Part shown: piece by piece, positions 9,831 through 17,918 of the stretch
Layout: every line of letters begins with the position of its first letter
Position numbering within the stretch: the stretch's first letter is position 1
Source: Cystobacter fuscus DSM 2262
GTDB taxonomy: Bacteria > Myxococcota > Myxococcia > Myxococcales > Myxococcaceae
Reading direction: 5' to 3'
NCBI RefSeq assembly: GCF_000335475.2
Contig: NZ_ANAH02000005.1
Span: 186,001 to 250,000, forward strand
DNA: 64,000 nt
The notes under the pieces: model-generated
What the model was told of the DNA's origin: nothing
Databases searched by the model: none
The model's input: the letters and a program-made list of their open reading frames with translations, nothing else
Made by a program: the position numbers and the translations under genes

Positions 9831-10625
9831 ATGCGCCTCGTGACCGCGACCGCCGACACCTCCTGGGCCCGACCCGGACAGTTTCATTCACTCGGGCCGT
9901 TCGATGTCCCGGGCTTCCCCTCCCGCCGAGCACACGTGTACGTACCGAGCGGAGACGACATGCCGCTCCAGGAGCGGCCCGTGCTCTACCTCTTCGACGG
10001 CCAGAACTGCTGGACGGACTGGGGGAGCTACGCGGGCGGCTGGTACGCGCATGAGGCCGCCGAGAAGCTCGTGGGCAGCCCCACCTTCCGCGCCCCCGTC
10101 GTCGTGGGGCTCGAGCACGGCGGCGACCGGCGCATCGACGAGCTGTCCCCGTGGGAGATGACGCCGGGCCGTGGCGGCCACGCGGAGCACTTCTTCGACT
10201 GGGTGGTGCACCACTTCATGCCGCACGTTCAGCACGCCTTCGGACTGACGGGCGGGGCCCTGCACACGGTGGTGGGTGGCTCGTCCATGGGGGGCCTGGC
10301 GGCACTCTGGGCCCACTACCGCTACCCGCACGCCATTGGCGGGGCCATCGCCATGTCGCCCGCCTTCTCCGTGGGGGACAAGGCGCTCTTCCCCTTCGTG
10401 GAGAGCCGCCCCAAGCCCCTCATCAGCCGCGTGTACATCGACTGCGGCGGGCGAGAGGGCGGCGGCCGCATGCTCGCGGTCGCCGAGGAGATGCACCACG
10501 TCCTCGAGCGCAAGGGCTACCCGGAAGGCGGGCTCATGTGGCGCCCGGACAAGGACGCCGGACACAACGAGCAGGCCTGGAGGCGCCGGCTGCCCAAGGC
10601 GCTGCGCTTCATGTTCCGGCGCTGA
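9831..10625 (+). CDS. Alpha/beta-hydrolase esterase (esterase D-like)
   Basis: The product is 264 residues long. The nucleophile elbow is GGSSMGGLAAL (Ser in G-S-S-M-G), preceded by the strand RPVLYLFDGQNCW and followed by DKDAGHNEQAW, whose His completes the triad. This is the pattern of the putative esterase family that includes enterochelin esterases and mycolyltransferase-like folds. No signal peptide is seen, so it is likely cytoplasmic. The start at 9831 is chosen because GGAGCACC precedes it; the open frame extends 29 codons further without a ribosome site. Divergent from the GH92 gene. Substrate unknown. Confidence 0.8.
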   Translation: MRLVTATADTSWARPGQFHSLGPFDVPGFPSRRAHVYVPSGDDMPLQERPVLYLFDGQNCWTDWGSYAGGWYAHEAAEKLVGSPTFRAPVVVGLEHGGDRRIDELSPWEMTPGRGGHAEHFFDWVVHHFMPHVQHAFGLTGGALHTVVGGSSMGGLAALWAHYRYPHAIGGAIAMSPAFSVGDKALFPFVESRPKPLISRVYIDCGGREGGGRMLAVAEEMHHVLERKGYPEGGLMWRPDKDAGHNEQAWRRRLPKALRFMFRR

Positions 10626-10724
10626 AGGCGCCCCCCGGGTAGCCAGGCAATCAGGTACTGCCTCCCCTGGGAACTCCAGTCCTTTCAGGTGGTTGGCGAT
10701 TCCGCGAAAAAAAATCGTTCGCCG

Positions 10725-10751
10725 TGTCGATCTCGCGGACCCTCGTTCGAC
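10725..10751 (+). promoter_or_regulatory. Probable ECF42-dependent promoter
   Basis: TGTCGA (10725-10730) is followed after 17 bases by CGAC (10748-10751), 55 bp before the DGPF-protein start. From memory, ECF42 sigma factors use a TGTCGA -35 element with a short CGA-type -10 element in front of their linked DGPF genes. The ECF42 gene is the next gene downstream, so self-activation of the pair is likely. Confidence 0.6.
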
Positions 10752-10805
10752 GTGAGAGTAGAGCCCGGGCCAGACCCGGCTTCCACACCGAGAGGAGACA
10801 CGACG

Positions 10806-11240
10806 ATGCGATTCATGATCCTGATCAAGGCCACCAAGGACTCGGAGACGGGCGCCCTGCCGAGCACGGAGCTGCTCACCGAGATGGGGAAGTACAACGA
10901 GGAACTGGTGAAGGCGGGCATTCTGCTCGCGGGCGAGGGGCTCCACCCGAGCGCCAAGGGAGCGCGCGTCAAGTTCTCCGGAGGCAAGCGCACCGTGGTC
11001 GACGGGCCCTTCGCCGAGACGAAGGAGCTGATCGCTGGCTTCTGGTTGTGGCAGGTGAAGTCGAAGGAAGAGGCGATCGAGTGGGTCAAGCGCTGCCCCG
11101 ATCCCATGCCCGGCACGGAGTCCGAGATCGAGATCCGCCAGGTGTTCGAAGCGGAGGACTTCGCGCCCAGCGACCCCACGGGCGAACTCATGGAGAAGGA
11201 GAATCAGCTTCGCGAGCTCACCGAGTCGAAGCGCCGCTAG
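10806..11240 (+). CDS. YCII-related (DGPF) protein linked to ECF42 sigma factor
   Basis: This small protein of 144 residues has a YCII-like ferredoxin-fold domain. It begins MRFMILIKATKDSE and contains the DGPF motif in VVDGPFAETKELIAGFW, the hallmark of the family always found near ECF42 sigma factors. Its biochemical role is unknown; YCII homologues have a dyad suggestive of enzyme activity. The ATG is preceded by GAGAGGAGACACG. It lies 50 bp before the sigma-factor gene, and a TGTCGA promoter lies upstream. Confidence 0.88.
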   Translation: MRFMILIKATKDSETGALPSTELLTEMGKYNEELVKAGILLAGEGLHPSAKGARVKFSGGKRTVVDGPFAETKELIAGFWLWQVKSKEEAIEWVKRCPDPMPGTESEIEIRQVFEAEDFAPSDPTGELMEKENQLRELTESKRR

Positions 11241-11290
11241 TCGTGGCGCGGGCCCGCGCCTTGCGCTGGCGAAGGAAGATGCTCTAGTCG

Positions 11291-12568
11291 GTGGCCGTGA
11301 CGGCTTCCGCTACGCAGCGCGCCATCGACGCCATCTGGAGGATCGAGTCCGCCAGGCTCATCGCCGGTCTCGCGCGACTCGTGCGCGACGTGGGGCTCGC
11401 CGAGGAGCTCGCGCAGGACGCGCTCGTCGCCGCGCTCGAGCGGTGGCCGGAGTCGGGCGTCCCGGACAACCCGGGCGCTTGGCTCATGGCCACCGCGAAG
11501 CATCGCGCGGTCGACCTCTTCCGCAGGAGCAAGCTCCTCGAGCGCAAGCACGAGGAGCTTGGTCAGGAACTCGAGGCTCAGCGAGCACTGGCGGTGCCGG
11601 AGTTCGACGCCGCGCTCGACGATGACGTGGGCGATGACCTCCTGCGCCTCGTGTTCACGGCCTGTCATCCGGTGCTCTCGACCGAGGCCCGCGTCGCGCT
11701 CACGCTGCGCTTGCTCGGCGGTCTGACGACCGGGGAGATCGCGCGCGCGTTCCTCGTCCCGGAGCCGACCATCGCCCAGCGGATCGTCCGAGCCAAGCGG
11801 ACCCTCTCCGAGGCGCATGTCCCCTTCGAGGTTCCCCGAGGCGCCGAACTCGAGGCCCGCCTCTCGTCGGTGCTCCAGGTCATCTACCTCGTCTTCAACG
11901 AGGGCTACTCGGCGACCGCCGGTGACGACTGGGTGCGGCCCGCGCTCTGCGAGGATGCGCTCCGTCTGGGCCGGATCCTGGCCGGGCTGGTTCCGAAGGA
12001 GCCGGAAGTCCACGGCCTCGTCGCGCTCATGGAACTCCAGGCGTCACGGCTGAGGGCACGGGTCGGCCCGTCGGGAGAGCCCGTCCTGTTGCTCGATCAG
12101 AACCGGGGACGCTGGGATCAACTCCTCATCCGTCGTGGCCTCGCGGCAATCGAGCGGGCCGAGGCGCTCGGCGGCGCGCGGGGTCCGTACACCGTGCAGG
12201 CCGCGATCGCCGCCTGTCACGCACGGGCGCGTAGGCCAGCCGAGACGGACTGGGCGCGCATCGCGGCGCTCTACGAGACGCTCGCCGAGCTGGTGCCATC
12301 ACCCGTCGTGGAGCTGAACCGCGCGGTTGCCGTCTCGATGGCGTTCGGTCCCGCGGCGGGGCTCGAGCTCGTCGATGCGCTGCTCTCGGAACGCTCGCTC
12401 GAGGACTACCACCTCTTGCCGAGCGTGCGTGGCGATCTCCTGGCGAAGCTCGGCCGCTTCGACGAGGCCCGTGCGGAGTTCGAGCGCGCGGCATCGCTCA
12501 CGCACAACGAACGCGAGCGCAAGCTGCTCCTCGACCGCGCCCGCGCCTGTCCTCGGCCGTCGACCTGA
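11291..12568 (+). CDS. ECF42-group RNA polymerase sigma factor
   Basis: The protein has 425 residues. Region sigma-2 is at about 15-80 (ELAQDALVAALERWP, AWLMATAKHRAVDLFRR). Region sigma-4 is at about 125-180 (TLRLLGGLTTGEIARAF, EPTIAQRIVRAKRTL). A long C-terminal extension of about 230 residues with helical, TPR-like repeats follows; this extension and the DGPF neighbour define ECF42. It probably directs transcription of the DGPF gene and itself. No anti-sigma gene is adjacent, as is usual for the group, where the extension is thought to regulate activity. GTG at 11291 is used as start; GTG 11297 is also possible. A decayed copy of its 3' end lies at 17919-18123. Confidence 0.92.
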   Translation: MAVTASATQRAIDAIWRIESARLIAGLARLVRDVGLAEELAQDALVAALERWPESGVPDNPGAWLMATAKHRAVDLFRRSKLLERKHEELGQELEAQRALAVPEFDAALDDDVGDDLLRLVFTACHPVLSTEARVALTLRLLGGLTTGEIARAFLVPEPTIAQRIVRAKRTLSEAHVPFEVPRGAELEARLSSVLQVIYLVFNEGYSATAGDDWVRPALCEDALRLGRILAGLVPKEPEVHGLVALMELQASRLRARVGPSGEPVLLLDQNRGRWDQLLIRRGLAAIERAEALGGARGPYTVQAAIAACHARARRPAETDWARIAALYETLAELVPSPVVELNRAVAVSMAFGPAAGLELVDALLSERSLEDYHLLPSVRGDLLAKLGRFDEARAEFERAASLTHNERERKLLLDRARACPRPST

Positions 12569-12579
12569 GGTCGGCTCTT

Positions 12580-12642
12580 GACGTGCTCGGATTTGCTCGC
12601 CGTCATGGACTCGGGGGAGAGGATGAGGAGCCAGCCCACTAC
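12580..12642 (-). pseudogene. Scrap of an Imm52 gene (3' part)
   Basis: Read on the minus strand this stretch encodes VGWLLILSPESMTASKSEHV, matching LGWLLILSPEPMTASNPEHV near the end of the two intact Imm52 genes (14689-15435 and 18143-18889). Homology stops on both sides. It shows that an Imm52 gene once lay directly downstream of the ECF42 gene, as it still does beside the decayed ECF42 copy at 17919-18123. The rest of 12569-12742 shows no gene and is presumably the leader of the ATPase gene. Confidence 0.75.
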
Positions 12643-12742
12643 CGGAGCAGAGGTAGATGCCAGCCCTCCTGCTGTTTTCGGCTCTGACCGGGCCGAATTG
12701 GCATAGCTTCCTCCAGAGTCCTTGCCCGGAGAGGCAAAGTCG

Positions 12743-13993
12743 ATGCTTGAGTCGATGCACCTGAAGAATGTCGGACCCGCGCCCGAGATGGAGCTGAGGC
12801 TTGCGCAACGGCTCAACCTCATCACAGGCGACAACGGGCTGGGCAAGAGCTTCCTGCTGGACATCGCTTGGTGGGCCCTGACCAGGACATGGGCACGCTA
12901 TCTGGTCCTTCCTTCTCCCTCGCAGGGCAAGCCCAGGATCGGGTACAGCTACACGAAATCCACTCCCGGTAGCTACTCGTACGAGAGTACGTATGATCGC
13001 AAGATCGAGCGCTGGTCCGTCAACAATGGCCGGCCCGCCATTCCGGGGCTCGTGCTTTACGCGCAGGTCGACGGTGGCTTCTCCGTATGGGATCCGGCGC
13101 GCAACTACTGGAAGATCGATGCGCCGAACCGTCCCAGTTCCTATCTCTTCGCGCCTCACGAAGTGTGGGAGGGGAACGCGCACTGTGAAGGGCTGATTCG
13201 CGACTGGGCTTCGTGGCAACGCGAGAACGGTGAGGCATTCAACATGCTGACCAAGGTTCTCCAGGTGCTGTCACCGCCCGGGGGAAAGCCGCTGGTCCCA
13301 GGGGAGCTGAGGAAGCTCACCGTGGAAGATCCGAAGCGATACCCGACACTGCGGATGCCCTACGGCCAGGATGTCGCCGTGACACACTCGTCGGCGGGCA
13401 TGCGGCGCATCATCGCCCTGACCTACCTGCTGATCTGGGCCTGGCAAGAACACATCGCGGCGGCCGAGGTTCGTGGCGGCGATCCGGCCCGCGAGCTCAT
13501 CTTCCTCATCGATGAGATCGAAGCACACCTCCATCCTCAGTGGCAGCGCCGCATCGTACCGGCTGTGCTCAACGTGATGGACGCGCTCACCGGGAGCCAC
13601 CGCTCTCGCGTCCAGCTCATCACGGCGACGCACTCCCCCTTGGTGCTGGCCTCCGTGGAGCCACTCTTCGACGTCAAGAAGGACGCATGGTTCGACCTGG
13701 ACCTTGAAGAGGCCCGGGTCGTCCTGCGCAAGCGCGAGTTCGTGCGCCGGGGAGAGGTCTCCAACTGGCTCACCAGCGAGGCCTTCGATTTGAGGAAAGC
13801 CCGATCGCTTGAAGCCGAGTCCGCCATCGAGACCGCGCTGGCGCTGCTCCGTCAAAAGGACCCGCCATGGCAGGACGTGGAGTCCGCAGACCAGAAACTG
13901 CGCGCCGCGGGGCTTCCGGACATTGATCCGTTCTGGGTCCGATGGGGACAGTTTGTCGAGGAGCGCAAGCCAGCGAAGCGAGGCAAGCGGTGA
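12743..13993 (+). CDS. AAA/ABC-type ATPase of a Septu-like two-gene defence system
   Basis: This ATPase of 416 residues belongs to the RecF/OLD/PtuA class. Walker A is GDNGLGKS (about residues 32-39), an ABC-type serine motif appears in HSSAGMRRIIALTYLL, Walker B is LIFLIDEIEAHLHP, and the switch histidine is in ITATHSPLVLAS. There is no TOPRIM nuclease domain after the switch region, unlike OLD; the protein ends about 85 residues later. It overlaps the HNH-nuclease gene by GTGA, so the two are co-translated. The ATG at 12743 has GGAGAGG eight bases ahead. The pairing ATPase + HNH is that of Septu (PtuA/PtuB), but similarity is at the level of architecture only. Confidence 0.8.
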   Translation: MLESMHLKNVGPAPEMELRLAQRLNLITGDNGLGKSFLLDIAWWALTRTWARYLVLPSPSQGKPRIGYSYTKSTPGSYSYESTYDRKIERWSVNNGRPAIPGLVLYAQVDGGFSVWDPARNYWKIDAPNRPSSYLFAPHEVWEGNAHCEGLIRDWASWQRENGEAFNMLTKVLQVLSPPGGKPLVPGELRKLTVEDPKRYPTLRMPYGQDVAVTHSSAGMRRIIALTYLLIWAWQEHIAAAEVRGGDPARELIFLIDEIEAHLHPQWQRRIVPAVLNVMDALTGSHRSRVQLITATHSPLVLASVEPLFDVKKDAWFDLDLEEARVVLRKREFVRRGEVSNWLTSEAFDLRKARSLEAESAIETALALLRQKDPPWQDVESADQKLRAAGLPDIDPFWVRWGQFVEERKPAKRGKR

Positions 13994-14643
13994 TACCGGT
14001 CGCGGCCGCCAAAGAGCCGCCCCTCTTCGACGAGAGGGTTCGCCAGAAGGGGCTGTCCGCCATTGATGAGCTGGTCGGCCGAAAGCCGCGTCTCAAGCGC
14101 CCGGGCCGTCGCCGCAAGAAGATCGCGGCCCGCGAGGCCGACATTCCCGCCGACGCCTTCCCCCCGTTCTGGCGTGACGCCCTCCCGGAGATGCTGGAGG
14201 CCTATGAGCGCCGCTGTGCCTACCTGGCGCTGTATTTCGAGCATGCAACGGGCAACCCGACCATCGACCACGTTCTTCCGAAGTCACGCGTGTGGAACCA
14301 GATCTATGAGTGGTCGAACTACCGGCTCTGCGCCGCGCTCATCAACGCGAAGAAGAACGACCTGACCTCCCTGGTGGACCCCTTCGAAGTGGCCGAGGGT
14401 TGGTTCGCCTTGGAACTCGTGGCCTTCCAGGTCATTCGCGGCCCCAAGGCGCCCGCGGGCAAGGCGAAGGAGATCGAGGAGACCCTCCTCGTGCTCAACA
14501 TGCCCGAGTGCCTCAAGGCGCGTGAAGAGTACGTCACGTGCTACGAGCGGGGGGACATCGAGTTCTCCTATCTCGAGCGGCGGGCTCCGTTCGTGGCGTC
14601 CGAACTCCGGCGCCAAGGTCGCCTGCGCAAAGAGGACATCTGA
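13990..14643 (+). CDS. HNH endonuclease of the Septu-like two-gene system
   Basis: The protein has 217 residues. The HNH core is TIDHVLPKSR (about residues 80-89), then WSNYRLCAALINAKKND, giving D-H, N and N. PtuB-type HNH proteins normally have two CxxC zinc knuckles around this core; here the equivalents read CAYL and LCAAL, so each has lost a cysteine. The GTG start at 13990 overlaps the ATPase stop (GTGA) with GAGG upstream, showing translational coupling. The N-terminal third is rich in Lys/Arg and may bind nucleic acid. Likely role: cleaving invader or host nucleic acid when the ATPase senses infection. The family is inferred from the motif. Confidence 0.8.
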   Translation: MIPVAAAKEPPLFDERVRQKGLSAIDELVGRKPRLKRPGRRRKKIAAREADIPADAFPPFWRDALPEMLEAYERRCAYLALYFEHATGNPTIDHVLPKSRVWNQIYEWSNYRLCAALINAKKNDLTSLVDPFEVAEGWFALELVAFQVIRGPKAPAGKAKEIEETLLVLNMPECLKAREEYVTCYERGDIEFSYLERRAPFVASELRRQGRLRKEDI

Positions 14644-14688
14644 GAGGACTCTGAAGATGCAGGCCGGTAGAGGGCAGGAGCAGCCAAA

Positions 14689-15435
14689 CTACTCGCGGAC
14701 CGGACCGGGTTCCGGACGTTCGAGGAGGCCCGCCCGGTCGAGCAGCTCGCGGATGCGGGCGGTAAAGGCCACGTGCTCGGGATTGCTCGCCATCATGGGC
14801 TCGGGGGAGAGGATGAGCAGCCAGCCCAGCGTTCCCACCGGCTCGATGCGCACGGGCGCGGGCAGTGGAGGAACCGTGCCCTGGCGGCGCGACACGTAGG
14901 TCAGCCAGCCCACCCGCACCTCCCGCTTGCGCTTCTGGATGAGGCCCACCATCTCGGAGGAGCTGGCCATGGCGAAGTCCGGGTCCCAGGCCGTGGCGAT
15001 GCTGGTGAGCACTCCGGCCAGTACGGGGGCGCTCAATATCCGCTCGCGCGCCGGACCCTCGTGAGGAGGATGGAACAGGCAGGTATTTCCGGGCCCAAAA
15101 GGCGAGTACTCACCGCAGTGAAGCTCGATGCGGGTCCGCTCGCTGGTTTTCGCATTCCACACAGCCACGCGAAACCCCAGGTCCTCCATGACCTTCCTGG
15201 TGGCATCCGTGCGGTTCATGCCTCGAAGGAACAACTGCTCCCACTCTTCCACGTTCTGGCGGACGAGATGGCCCGGCAATTCGCGCGGGGCTCCGCGTCC
15301 CCTTCGGTACCATTGGACGAACGTTGGGTCGTACCGTGCCAACATGTGGAAGAAGAGTTCCGCGCGCCGGGCGCACTCCAGCGCCGTCTCCTTGCGCGGT
15401 CCCCAGTACGCCCCTATGTAGAAATCACCTCGCAT
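14689..15435 (-). CDS. Imm52-family immunity protein, copy 1
   Basis: This 248-residue protein has the immunity-52 pattern: it begins MRGDFYIGAYWGPRKETALE and contains ECARRAELFFHMLARYDP, GEYSPFGPGNTCLFHPP and LGWLLILSPEP. Imm52 proteins neutralise nuclease toxins of the restriction-fold type. It differs from copy 2 (18143-18889) at only about 11 of 248 residues. Unlike copy 2 it has no toxin gene next to it; upstream on the same strand are a 124-residue protein and a lipoprotein. It may be an orphan immunity gene, protecting against toxins of sibling strains, or the partner of a lost toxin. Confidence 0.82.
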   Translation of the reverse strand: MRGDFYIGAYWGPRKETALECARRAELFFHMLARYDPTFVQWYRRGRGAPRELPGHLVRQNVEEWEQLFLRGMNRTDATRKVMEDLGFRVAVWNAKTSERTRIELHCGEYSPFGPGNTCLFHPPHEGPARERILSAPVLAGVLTSIATAWDPDFAMASSSEMVGLIQKRKREVRVGWLTYVSRRQGTVPPLPAPVRIEPVGTLGWLLILSPEPMMASNPEHVAFTARIRELLDRAGLLERPEPGPVRE

Positions 15436-15496
15436 ACGTGTTCCTTACTGCTCTGGCGGCATATGACTGATGTGATGCTGTCCACTACAAGGCAGC

Positions 15497-15871
15497 TCAC
15501 TCCTCCGACTCCAACTCCTTGAGTGAGGGGAAGCGAATGAGCACCCAATCACCCTTGGGCATGCGTCCGACATTGTGGAGAGTACCCGCCACCTCCAGTA
15601 CCACCTCGTAGGGAAGCGTTGGCTGAGTCTGGAGCCAAGCGAGTGCCTCCTCCCGGGAGGCGAAAGAGCGCAGGGGCTTCGGCCAGGCCTCTTCGGTGTT
15701 GAAGACCCTGGCGTACTCCCAGAAGTCATTCGCCCGACCAATGTGTTGGATGAAGTGGAGCGCCTTGGCCACAGTCTCGATCATTACCACGGTTTCTGGT
15801 TCGTTGGCGTGCCGCCCGGCCAGCGACTCGAGAGAGTTCAGAAGGTCTTCCAGCTTGGAGTTCATTTTCAT
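15497..15871 (-). CDS. Conserved small protein of the lipoprotein-Imm52 operon (unknown function)
   Basis: This is a 124-residue soluble protein, not recognised. It starts MKMNSKLEDLLNSLESLAG, is helical in the N-terminal half and ends in a mixed part with EVVLEVAGTLHNVGRMPKGDWVLIRFPS. Its ATG overlaps the lipoprotein stop (ATGA), so the two are translationally coupled, and Imm52 copy 1 follows 61 bp later. The context suggests a second immunity-type or accessory protein for a toxin system. Shape and size fit a small immunity protein, but no family is assigned. Confidence 0.65.
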   Translation of the reverse strand: MKMNSKLEDLLNSLESLAGRHANEPETVVMIETVAKALHFIQHIGRANDFWEYARVFNTEEAWPKPLRSFASREEALAWLQTQPTLPYEVVLEVAGTLHNVGRMPKGDWVLIRFPSLKELESEE

Positions 15872-16479
15872 CCCTCGCACATGGTGCCTGTCCACGGGCT
15901 TTCGGCTTCAGCCATGAACACCAATGGAGCAAGCACCAACATGCCCGCCCCTGCGGAGACAACAATGAATGCTGCTCCAGCTGCTGTAACGATAGTGCCC
16001 ACGAGAATTTCTTGGCGATGACGTTTCAACCAGTCGATAGCGTCCTCCATTGCATTGAACTCCAGGGCGTCAACCTCGTTCAGTTTGAGGCAGTCCATAT
16101 ACGCATCACGACACGTGTTTTGACAATGCGAGTAGTGGCTTGGGCTACCACGCTCAATGGGAGAAGGAGGCTTTCTTTTCCAGCAGCGCCGGAAACAATC
16201 GATCTGCTCCTGCTCACAGTCCCGAACACGACGCGCGGCGAGAGCTACCACGCCTGACTCCCTCATCCGAACAAGCGCCTGATCAAGCTGTGCCCAATCG
16301 ACTTCAGATGCTGTTCGCCAAACCACAGCCTGTGTTTCATCCAAAGTGTCGCGAATGACCAGGAGCATGTTCTGTGGGGGTTGGACATGCTCGGCGAGAA
16401 TAGGGCGAGAAACACTGCAAGCCAGGAGGAACAGAGGCAGGAGCATGCCGACACCTGTCACGATACGAGGAGTCATCAT
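15868..16479 (-). CDS. Cys-rich lipoprotein of unknown function with two hydrophobic C-terminal segments
   Basis: The product has 203 residues. The signal peptide ends in LFLLAC, a good lipobox. The middle holds a cysteine array (C-x6-C-x3-C in DCEQEQIDCFRRC, then HCQNTCRDAYMDC) that could form disulfides outside the cytoplasm. The C-terminal part, after WLKRHRQEILVG, has a long hydrophobic stretch (TIVTAAGAAFIVVSAGAGMLVLAPLVF) that might insert in a membrane. The start at 16479 has GAGG eight bases ahead; ATG 16476 is equally possible. It is coupled to the next gene and lies upstream of Imm52 copy 1. It could be the remains of a toxin lipoprotein or a helper lipoprotein; I cannot tell which. 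Confidence 0.6.
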   Translation of the reverse strand: MMTPRIVTGVGMLLPLFLLACSVSRPILAEHVQPPQNMLLVIRDTLDETQAVVWRTASEVDWAQLDQALVRMRESGVVALAARRVRDCEQEQIDCFRRCWKRKPPSPIERGSPSHYSHCQNTCRDAYMDCLKLNEVDALEFNAMEDAIDWLKRHRQEILVGTIVTAAGAAFIVVSAGAGMLVLAPLVFMAEAESPWTGTMCEG

Positions 16480-16556
16480 CAAGGGCCTCGGAGGGAGAAG
16501 GGGGGCGAGCATAGCGAGCGACGCCATCGACTTCCAGGGAGAGCGGCGAAGGTGTC

Positions 16557-16576
16557 GGAGGATTCGAGTCGGCCCC
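16557..16576 (+). repeat. Degenerate copy of the GATTCGAGTCGG repeat
   Basis: GATTCGAGTCGG (16561-16572) with similar flanks (about 18 of 20 positions) matches the core of the 33-bp repeat found at 17884-17916 and 20481-20513. It lies between the lipoprotein operon and the hydrolase remnant, that is, at another joint in the mosaic. Confidence 0.5.
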
Positions 16577-16619
16577 TCGTGGACACCTTCCGCCGAGGTC
16601 CTTACCTAGGGAACCATCA

Positions 16620-16979
16620 CGGCGGTGAAGGCGCTGCGCGCCGAAATTGACGCCATGGAGACCACCGACAAACAGGGTCGTCAGCTCAAGAGCCTGGGAG
16701 ACAGGCCACTCCTCATCCTCAGCACGGAGTGGGTACAGGGGGGAGCCGAACGAGATGCTGAAAAAACTGGTTCAAGCCAATCGTGATATCTACGCGCACA
16801 TGGCGAAGGACTCGACGCGGGGCGTGGTCCGCCCCCTTGCCGGCACGGACCACATGGGACTCGCCACGGATAAGGCCCAGGCTCGGCTCGTGGTCGAGGC
16901 CATCCGCGAGGTGCTGGACGCCACCGCTTCGGCGGCAATGGCCACGGGGAGTTCGCCCCCCCTGCCCCTGACACCCTAG
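16620..16979 (+). pseudogene. Decayed 3' end of an alpha/beta-hydrolase gene
   Basis: One frame reads SLGDRPLLILSTEW, the strand before the acid residue in many alpha/beta hydrolases. After a frameshift near 16740, a second frame reads RPLAGTDHMGLATDKAQARLVVEAIREVLDA, where the family usually has HFIQLDxPxxVVEAIREV, so the catalytic His segment is degenerate too. The 5' two thirds, including the nucleophile Ser, are missing. It is a non-functional remnant. The surrounding 16480-17096 holds no other gene I can support. Confidence 0.6.
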
Positions 16980-17096
16980 CTCCGGCACGAATCCCCCTTC
17001 AGGCTCACCACACCCAACAAGACCCACCGTTCCACTTGACTTGAAAAGTCAAATCCACTTCCGTGTGCGGCGACACTCACGAAGAAGGGAAGGCGC

Positions 17097-17867
17097 GTGG
17101 CGAACGAGAAGAGCGAAAAGGACGGCGGGCTGGGGCCCTTCCAGCTCGGCAGGCGGTGCGAGGAGGTGGAGGCCAATCTGGGACGCCTCTATGAATCGAG
17201 GGACACGGGCACGGGGCAGCCAGCCCTGACGCTGATGCCCGGCGAGCACGTGGAGTGGCAACCCTCGGGCCCCTGGGAGGTCCGGATCCTCTGCCAGCCC
17301 ACGCCGCCATCCGTCACCATTCGACCGGAGCAGGCCCCCACGGGAGTCCCCCTGACGGAACTGGCGGACATCCTCGCGCTGGCGAGCGCCTCGGTCCAAG
17401 CCGTGGAGGACAGTCCCCAGGTCCAGAGCCACCTCTCGGCACCACCGGAACACCCCGCTCCCCTCCCCCCCTCACCCTCCAGGGGGATGCTCGCCGCTGC
17501 GGGTCTCGCCCTGCTCGCGCTGGGTCTGGGCACCGGGCTGTTCCTGGCACGCACGCACGAACACCCACCGTCCCCCTCTCCCGTCGAGCTGTCCGACATC
17601 CGCTCCGAGGTGAAGGCGCCACTGCTGAGCGACACCGCCCCACCGGCCCCCGCCACCCTCGCCTACCCGCTGCCCAAGAAACCCTTCAAGGATCAGGCTA
17701 TAGCCCCCTGCAAACCCGAATTGTGGGAGGAGGAGATCAACAAGGGGTGCTGGATACAACTCGGTAGGCGTCCCCCCTGCCTGGACGTCCACGCCGAGTA
17801 CCAGGGCAAGTGCTACCTGCCCGTTTCCAAGGACCGGGGCCGTCCGCCGCAATCCGCCCGTCCTTGA
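17097..17867 (+). CDS. Single-pass membrane protein with myxobacterial kinase-tail-like Cys domain
   Basis: The product has 256 residues. An N-terminal cytoplasmic part (about 1-130) is followed by one transmembrane segment (GMLAAAGLALLALGLGTGLF), a proline-rich stretch, and a C-terminal domain with four cysteines (IAPCKPELWEEE, NKGCWIQL, PPCLDVHAEY, GKCYLPV). I recall this C-terminal domain as the tail of many myxobacterial Ser/Thr kinases and their companion proteins, but no kinase is present here. GTG start with GGGAAGG upstream. Its 3' half is duplicated at 23974-24358 beside ileS, which suggests that it once lay next to ileS and that the DNA between was inserted. Function unknown. Confidence 0.65.
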   Translation: MANEKSEKDGGLGPFQLGRRCEEVEANLGRLYESRDTGTGQPALTLMPGEHVEWQPSGPWEVRILCQPTPPSVTIRPEQAPTGVPLTELADILALASASVQAVEDSPQVQSHLSAPPEHPAPLPPSPSRGMLAAAGLALLALGLGTGLFLARTHEHPPSPSPVELSDIRSEVKAPLLSDTAPPAPATLAYPLPKKPFKDQAIAPCKPELWEEEINKGCWIQLGRRPPCLDVHAEYQGKCYLPVSKDRGRPPQSARP

Positions 17868-17883
17868 TTCACCCGGCAAAGAT

Positions 17884-17916
17884 GGCAGACGATTCGAGTC
17901 GGCGCCTGCTCCTTTT
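17884..17916 (+). repeat. 33-bp direct repeat, left copy
   Basis: This copy and the one at 20481-20513 agree at 32 of 33 bases and have the same orientation; the core is GATTCGAGTCGG. The two copies enclose the ECF42 remnant, Imm52 copy 2 and the lipoprotein toxin. The homology to the ECF42 gene begins three bases after this copy, so the repeat sits exactly at a recombination joint. Confidence 0.75.
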
Positions 17917-17918
17917 AG

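Noticed and set aside
12743-13993. OLD-family nuclease
   Set aside because: The ATPase part fits, but there is no TOPRIM domain; the nuclease is a separate HNH protein, so a Septu-like call is better.
17884-17916. tRNA fragment suggested by GATTCGAGTC
   Set aside because: The sequence resembles a T-loop, but the flanking bases do not form the T stem and no acceptor or anticodon arm can be found.
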